Source: Bacillota bacterium (GTDB lineage Bacteria > Bacillota > Sulfobacillia > Sulfobacillales > JAIMBI01). From it: a stretch of DNA of 45,595 nucleotides. The notes under the pieces are model-generated. The model was not told the origin of the DNA and made no database searches. It saw only the letters and a program-made list of their open reading frames with translations. Shown here piece after piece: positions 42,387 to 45,595 of this stretch (its first letter is position 1; the number at the start of each line of letters is the position of its first letter). Position numbers and translations under genes: made by a program. The stretch is taken from NCBI GenBank assembly GCA_021846565.1, contig JAJZWS010000023.1:1-45595 (forward strand). The letters are read 5' to 3'.

Positions 42387-42839
42387 GTGACCTTTCGCGG
42401 ATCCAGTCGGGGCAAGGCGCGTGAGACGGCGGTCCAGTGGCTGTACGAGCATGACCTGGTGGCGGCGGAGCCGGGACGACTGGCCGAGCGCAGGGTGCCG
42501 CGCATGGGGCAGAGCGGCCACCGGTACGCACAGCGGTTGCTGGATGGTGTGATCACCAACCGTGTATCCTTGGACCGCGACCTGGACCGCTTGGCGGTGG
42601 CGTGGCGGGTGGAGCGTATGAGCACGGTGGACCGGGCCATCTTGCGCGTGGGTCTGTATGAACTAGGGCATGAGCCCAGCGTGCCGACGGCGGTGGCGAT
42701 TGCCGAAGCGGTGCAGTTGGCGGATCGCTTCAGCACTCCAGCCGCGAAGCGCTTTATCAACGGCGTGTTGGGGCGAGCAGCCGAGGAGATGCGCCCGCCC
42801 GTGCCCGTGGCGGGCGCCGCACCCGACGAGGGCCCCTAG
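42387..42839 (+). CDS. nusB: Transcription antitermination factor NusB
   Basis: Binds boxA RNA with NusE (S10) in antitermination of rRNA operons. The 150-aa all-helical protein has the typical start SRGKARETAVQWLYEHDL and the conserved ERMSTVDRAILRVGLYELGH, PTAVAIAEAVQLADRFSTP and KRFINGVLGRAAEE. AAGGAGGTG is 6 bases before the GTG at 42387, making it the better start than the GTG at 42378, which lies inside that binding site. Confidence 0.94.
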   Translation: MTFRGSSRGKARETAVQWLYEHDLVAAEPGRLAERRVPRMGQSGHRYAQRLLDGVITNRVSLDRDLDRLAVAWRVERMSTVDRAILRVGLYELGHEPSVPTAVAIAEAVQLADRFSTPAAKRFINGVLGRAAEEMRPPVPVAGAAPDEGP

Positions 42840-42894
42840 CGGGCCGAATCGGGACGAGGCGACCGTCACCACCGGCTCTCGGGATCAGTGGGAC

Positions 42895-42918
42895 GGACCA
42901 CCGGACCACCGGACCACC
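42895..42918. repeat. Three tandem copies of GGACCACC
   Basis: Three perfect 8-base units in the nusB-folD gap, about 20 bases upstream of the folD ribosome binding site. Short tandem repeats of this kind can change copy number by slippage; here they lie outside coding sequence. Confidence 0.8.
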
Positions 42919-42946
42919 CGTGACGACACGTGAAGGAGGCGATGAC

Positions 42947-43825
42947 ATGAAGGATGCCGCCCCGCCCTCGCCGTCGTCCGTGAGGTGGCTGTTGGGCCGT
43001 CCAGCCGCCGACGCTGTCCAAGAGCGGGTGGCAGCGCGGGTGGCCGCTTGGACCGGGCCCCGTGTGCCGGGGTTGGCGGTGGTGCTGGTGGGCGAGGACC
43101 CGCCATCGCTGGCCTACGTTCGAAGCAAGAGGAAGGCCTGTCGTCAGGTGGGCATCGAATCGGTGCAGATCAACCTGCCGGAAACGGCCTCCACAGGCGC
43201 CGTGCGGAGCGCGGTGGCAGAGCTGAACCGCGACCCGGCCGTCCACGGCATCCTGGTTCAGTTGCCCCTGCCGCCCCAGGTGGATGCGGCGCAGATCATT
43301 GCCGCCATCGACCCGGCCAAGGACGTAGACGGGCTTCACCCCGACAGCCTGGGCCGGTTGATGAGCGGACGGCCGGGACTGGTGCCCTGCACACCTCGGG
43401 GCGTGATGACGCTCTTGGACCACTATCGCATTCCCGTGGCGGGCCGTCGCGCCGTGGTGTTGGGGCGCAGCGCGCTGGTGGGGTTGCCCCTCGCGCTGCT
43501 GCTGTTGCATCGGGACGCCAGCGTGACGGTGCTACATAGCAAAAGTCCACGCCCCTGGGAGCAGACGCGGGACGCCGACATCGTCGTGGCGGCCGTGGGG
43601 AGGCCGGGTCTCGTAGAACCCGAATGGATTCGACCCGGAGCGACGGTGGTCGACGTGGGTATCACCCGGTCGCCGGCGGGGCTCTTGGGCGACGTGGCGC
43701 CGGCCGTCGCAGAGGTGGCGGGGGAACTGACGCCGGTGCCCGGGGGTGTGGGTCCCATGACGGTAGCCACGCTGTTGGCCAATACGGTCGAGGCGGCGGG
43801 AGGCACGCTGGATGTGGGAGCGTAG
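42947..43825 (+). CDS. folD: Bifunctional methylenetetrahydrofolate dehydrogenase/cyclohydrolase
   Basis: Interconverts 5,10-methylene-, methenyl- and 10-formyl-tetrahydrofolate with NADP(H). The 292-aa protein shows VLVGEDPPSLAYVRSKRKAC with the catalytic Tyr and Lys, GILVQLPLPPQVD, AKDVDGLHPDSLGRL, PCTPRGVMTLL and the nucleotide-binding GRSALVGLPLALLL, ending VPGGVGPMTVATLLANTVEA. The ATG at 42947 has AAGGAGG 7 bases upstream. It overlaps xseA by 14 bases. It links with glyA and gcv in folate one-carbon metabolism. Confidence 0.96.
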   Translation: MKDAAPPSPSSVRWLLGRPAADAVQERVAARVAAWTGPRVPGLAVVLVGEDPPSLAYVRSKRKACRQVGIESVQINLPETASTGAVRSAVAELNRDPAVHGILVQLPLPPQVDAAQIIAAIDPAKDVDGLHPDSLGRLMSGRPGLVPCTPRGVMTLLDHYRIPVAGRRAVVLGRSALVGLPLALLLLHRDASVTVLHSKSPRPWEQTRDADIVVAAVGRPGLVEPEWIRPGATVVDVGITRSPAGLLGDVAPAVAEVAGELTPVPGGVGPMTVATLLANTVEAAGGTLDVGA

Positions 43826-45032
43826 CATCATCACCGTGAGTCAGCTGGTGGCAGACCTGGCTCAGGCGGTCGAAGAGGCGCCGTCCCTGCAGATGCGGTG
43901 GGTGGCGGGCGAACTCGTGGAAGCCAAGCACCACCCGGCGTCCGGCCATTGGTATCTGACGCTGGGGGATGCGGGGAGCCGTTTGAAGGCGGTCATGTTT
44001 CGCCAGGACGCGCAGGGCCTCGGGTTTCAACCTCAGGCGGGCCAACAGGTGGCCGTCCTGGGTCAGTTGCGCGTGTACCGGCCGCAAGGCGCCGTGCAAC
44101 TGTACGTAAAACAGATGGAGCCGCTGGGGGCCGGCGCTGAGAAGCAGGCGTTGGACGCCCTGTTGGCGCGCCTGCGGGCAGAAGGCCTGCTGTCGCGGCC
44201 AAAGCGCCCGCTCCCGGTATTGCCGCGCGCCGTGGGCGTCGTGACCAGCCGCAACGGGGCGGCGGTGCACGACATTGTCACGGTGGCCCAGCGTCGCTAT
44301 CCGGGGATGCCGCTGGTGGTGGCGCCGACCGCCGTGCAAGGTGAGGGGGCCCCCGCGGGCATTGTGGCGGCCCTGGCTCGCATCGCCGACCATCCCGGGG
44401 TCGATGTGGTGATCGTGGCGCGGGGCGGCGGGTCCAGCGAAGACCTCGCGGCCTTCAACGACGAGCGCGTGGTGCGGGCCGTGCATGCGTGCCCGCGGCC
44501 GGTCGTATCGGCCGTCGGCCACGAGATCGACACGACGCTGGTGGATCTGGTGTCGGACATGCGCGCGCCGACGCCGTCGGCCGCCGCGGAGCTGGCCGTC
44601 CCGGAACACGGCCAGCTGGCGCGGCAGCTGGCACAATGGGACCAACGCGCGGCCCGTGCGCTTGCGCTCCGCATCGTGGAGCAGCGGCGCATTGTGGCCG
44701 GGTATGTGGAGCACGGCGTGTTGCGCAGCCCACAACGGCTGTTGGCCGAGCGGCGGGTCGCCCTGGACCGGTTGGCGGACCGGGTGACGGACCAATTCCG
44801 GTGGGTGCTCGCGGGAGACAGCCGCGCCCTGGCCCAGTGGGTGAATCGGCTGGCGGGGTTGGATCCCACTGCCGTGCTGGGGAGGGGCTTCGCCCTGGTC
44901 GCGGACCAGGCAGGCCACCCGGTCACGGCTCAGTCGGTGGTGCCGGGCCAGGCGCTGGATGTGCAGTGGCGGGACGGTCGGTGGACGGTCACGGCCAACG
45001 CGATCGTTGCGACGGCACCCCGCGGCGGGTGA
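43812..45032 (+). CDS. xseA: Exodeoxyribonuclease VII large subunit
   Basis: Catalytic subunit of the single-strand exonuclease that degrades DNA to oligonucleotides. The 406-aa protein begins with an OB-fold (ITVSQLVADLAQAVE, RWVAGELVEAKHHPASGHWYLTL), then the catalytic domain with GVVTSRNGAAVHDI, VIVARGGGSSEDLAAFND and SAVGHEIDTTLVDLVSDMRAPTPSAAA, then helices and a terminal GRGFALV module. The ATG at 43812 has GGGAGG upstream and overlaps folD; a GTG at 43836 is possible. xseB follows after 41 bases. Confidence 0.95.
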   Translation: MWERSIITVSQLVADLAQAVEEAPSLQMRWVAGELVEAKHHPASGHWYLTLGDAGSRLKAVMFRQDAQGLGFQPQAGQQVAVLGQLRVYRPQGAVQLYVKQMEPLGAGAEKQALDALLARLRAEGLLSRPKRPLPVLPRAVGVVTSRNGAAVHDIVTVAQRRYPGMPLVVAPTAVQGEGAPAGIVAALARIADHPGVDVVIVARGGGSSEDLAAFNDERVVRAVHACPRPVVSAVGHEIDTTLVDLVSDMRAPTPSAAAELAVPEHGQLARQLAQWDQRAARALALRIVEQRRIVAGYVEHGVLRSPQRLLAERRVALDRLADRVTDQFRWVLAGDSRALAQWVNRLAGLDPTAVLGRGFALVADQAGHPVTAQSVVPGQALDVQWRDGRWTVTANAIVATAPRGG

Positions 45033-45073
45033 CCCACGACCAGGCCGCAAGGCGAAACACGGAGGGGTGCGGG

Positions 45074-45310
45074 ATGACGGAGCCGGTGCCGGGACGATTT
45101 GAACAGCTAGTGGCGCGTCTGGAAGCCATCGTCAAGCGGTTGGAGGGCGGGGGCACATCCCTGGAGGAAGCCGTGGCGCTCTTTCAGGAGGGACGCGCGG
45201 TGTCGGCCGAGGCGCAGCGGCTCCTAGACGCCGCGGAGGCCGCGGTCAACCGGACGGACGGGGCCGAGACCGTGACGTGGCTTGGTGGGCCGGAGTCCCC
45301 CGGACTATGA
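45074..45310 (+). CDS. xseB: Exodeoxyribonuclease VII small subunit
   Basis: The 78-aa helical partner that wraps the XseA stalk. It shows [32 protein letters not shown], the family core. The start is ATG 45074 with GGAGGGG upstream. The stop overlaps the polyprenyl synthetase start (ATGA), giving the common order folD-xseA-xseB-ispA. Confidence 0.95.
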   Translation: MTEPVPGRFEQLVARLEAIVKRLEGGGTSLEEAVALFQEGRAVSAEAQRLLDAAEAAVNRTDGAETVTWLGGPESPGL

Positions 45311-45595
45311 CGGGCGCGTCATGGCTCGACGAGGTCCGGGCGGTCGTAGACGCCGAACTGGACCGGCGCCTGCCGCCTGACGACGCTGAACCCACACCTT
45401 TGTATCGGGCGCTTCGGTACGCGTTGCTCGCGCCGGGCAAACGGTTTCGCCCCGCGCTGGTGCTGGCCGCGGCCCGGTGGCTTGACCTCGATGCCGAGGG
45501 ACTGCTGCCGGCCGCCTTGGCGGTGGAACTGATTCACACCTATTCCCTGATTCACGATGACCTGCCAGCCATGGACAACGATGATCTGCGCCGGG
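45307..45595 (+). CDS. ispA: Polyprenyl (farnesyl/geranyl) diphosphate synthase, N-terminal part
   Basis: Cut by the right edge after about 96 codons. Condenses isopentenyl diphosphate onto allylic diphosphates to give prenyl chains for quinones and cell-wall carrier lipid. Visible: [20 protein letters not shown] (substrate-binding GKRxRP) and the first aspartate-rich motif [14 protein letters not shown]. The spacing of that DDxxD motif and the position after xseB match IspA-type farnesyl diphosphate synthases. ATG 45307 is in the ATGA overlap with xseB. Confidence 0.92.
   Translation, partial: MTGASWLDEVRAVVDAELDRRLPPDDAEPTPLYRALRYALLAPGKRFRPALVLAAARWLDLDAEGLLPAALAVELIHTYSLIHDDLPAMDNDDLRR

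Noticed and set aside
1-45595. CRISPR arrays, tRNA or rRNA genes, intact insertion sequences, prophage
   Set aside because: No regularly spaced repeats, no tRNA T-arm pattern in the gaps, and no transposase or phage gene found on either strand.

Overview
The window is gene-dense, GC-rich DNA (roughly two-thirds G+C by eye). It comes from an endospore-forming bacterium of the Bacillota, most likely one of the high-GC lineages around Symbiobacterium, Thermaerobacter or Sulfobacillus; the genus cannot be fixed from the sequence alone. The evidence is a complete spoIIIAA-AH operon with a sigma-E-like promoter, a divergent alpha/beta-type spore DNA-binding protein (SASP), a YIEGIA-family spore-former protein, a CD1247-type zinc-ribbon protein, the two-subunit glycine decarboxylase (GcvPA/GcvPB) usual in Bacillota, and the Bacillota order accC - asp23-like - nusB - folD - xseA - xseB - ispA. 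No rRNA, tRNA, CRISPR array, intact transposon or prophage was seen.

Layout. 1-500: unassigned left edge, a strong hairpin and a promoter. 513-5984: moeA-like gene, DHA2 drug exporter, small DUF2007-like protein, D-amino acid transaminase, trmL and a CaCA antiporter, all on +. About 6000-7356: decayed genes of a menaquinol:cytochrome c reductase (cytochrome b, then a subunit IV/cytochrome c fusion). 7462-11072: SASP, creatininase-family hydrolase, class I aminotransferase and murD. 11608-16726: typA, a compact dnaE whose PHP domain has lost its metal ligands, and a membrane protein. 16771-21061 on the minus strand: an ECF sigma factor with a long C-terminal extension, an MFS exporter, a YIEGIA protein and an anchored HExxH metallopeptidase. 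21186-31391: a long co-directional run aroC-aroK-aroB-gcvT-gcvH-gcvPA-gcvPB-glyA-aroQ-efp-CD1247. 31458-35401 on the minus strand: a TetR-regulated fatty-acid module (tetR, acyl-CoA dehydrogenase, acyl-CoA ligase) with a clear operator. 35688-45595: spoIIIAA-AH, accC, asp23-like, nusB, folD, xseA, xseB and the start of a polyprenyl synthetase.

How the genes fit together. The aro genes make chorismate. The gcv genes plus glyA and folD handle glycine, serine and one-carbon folate flow. The D-amino acid transaminase can make D-Glu, the substrate of MurD. AccC supplies malonyl-CoA, while the TetR module activates and oxidises acyl chains. The SpoIIIA proteins build the channel between mother cell and forespore. 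Many genes overlap by ATGA, GTGA or TGATG, pointing to translational coupling.

The most unusual observations are two genes that appear to start with CTG (D-amino acid transaminase and accC), the eroded bc-complex locus, the PHP-dead compact DnaE coupled to typA, the ECF sigma factor with an unrecognised C-terminal domain, and the neighbouring YIEGIA-metallopeptidase pair behind a forespore-type promoter.
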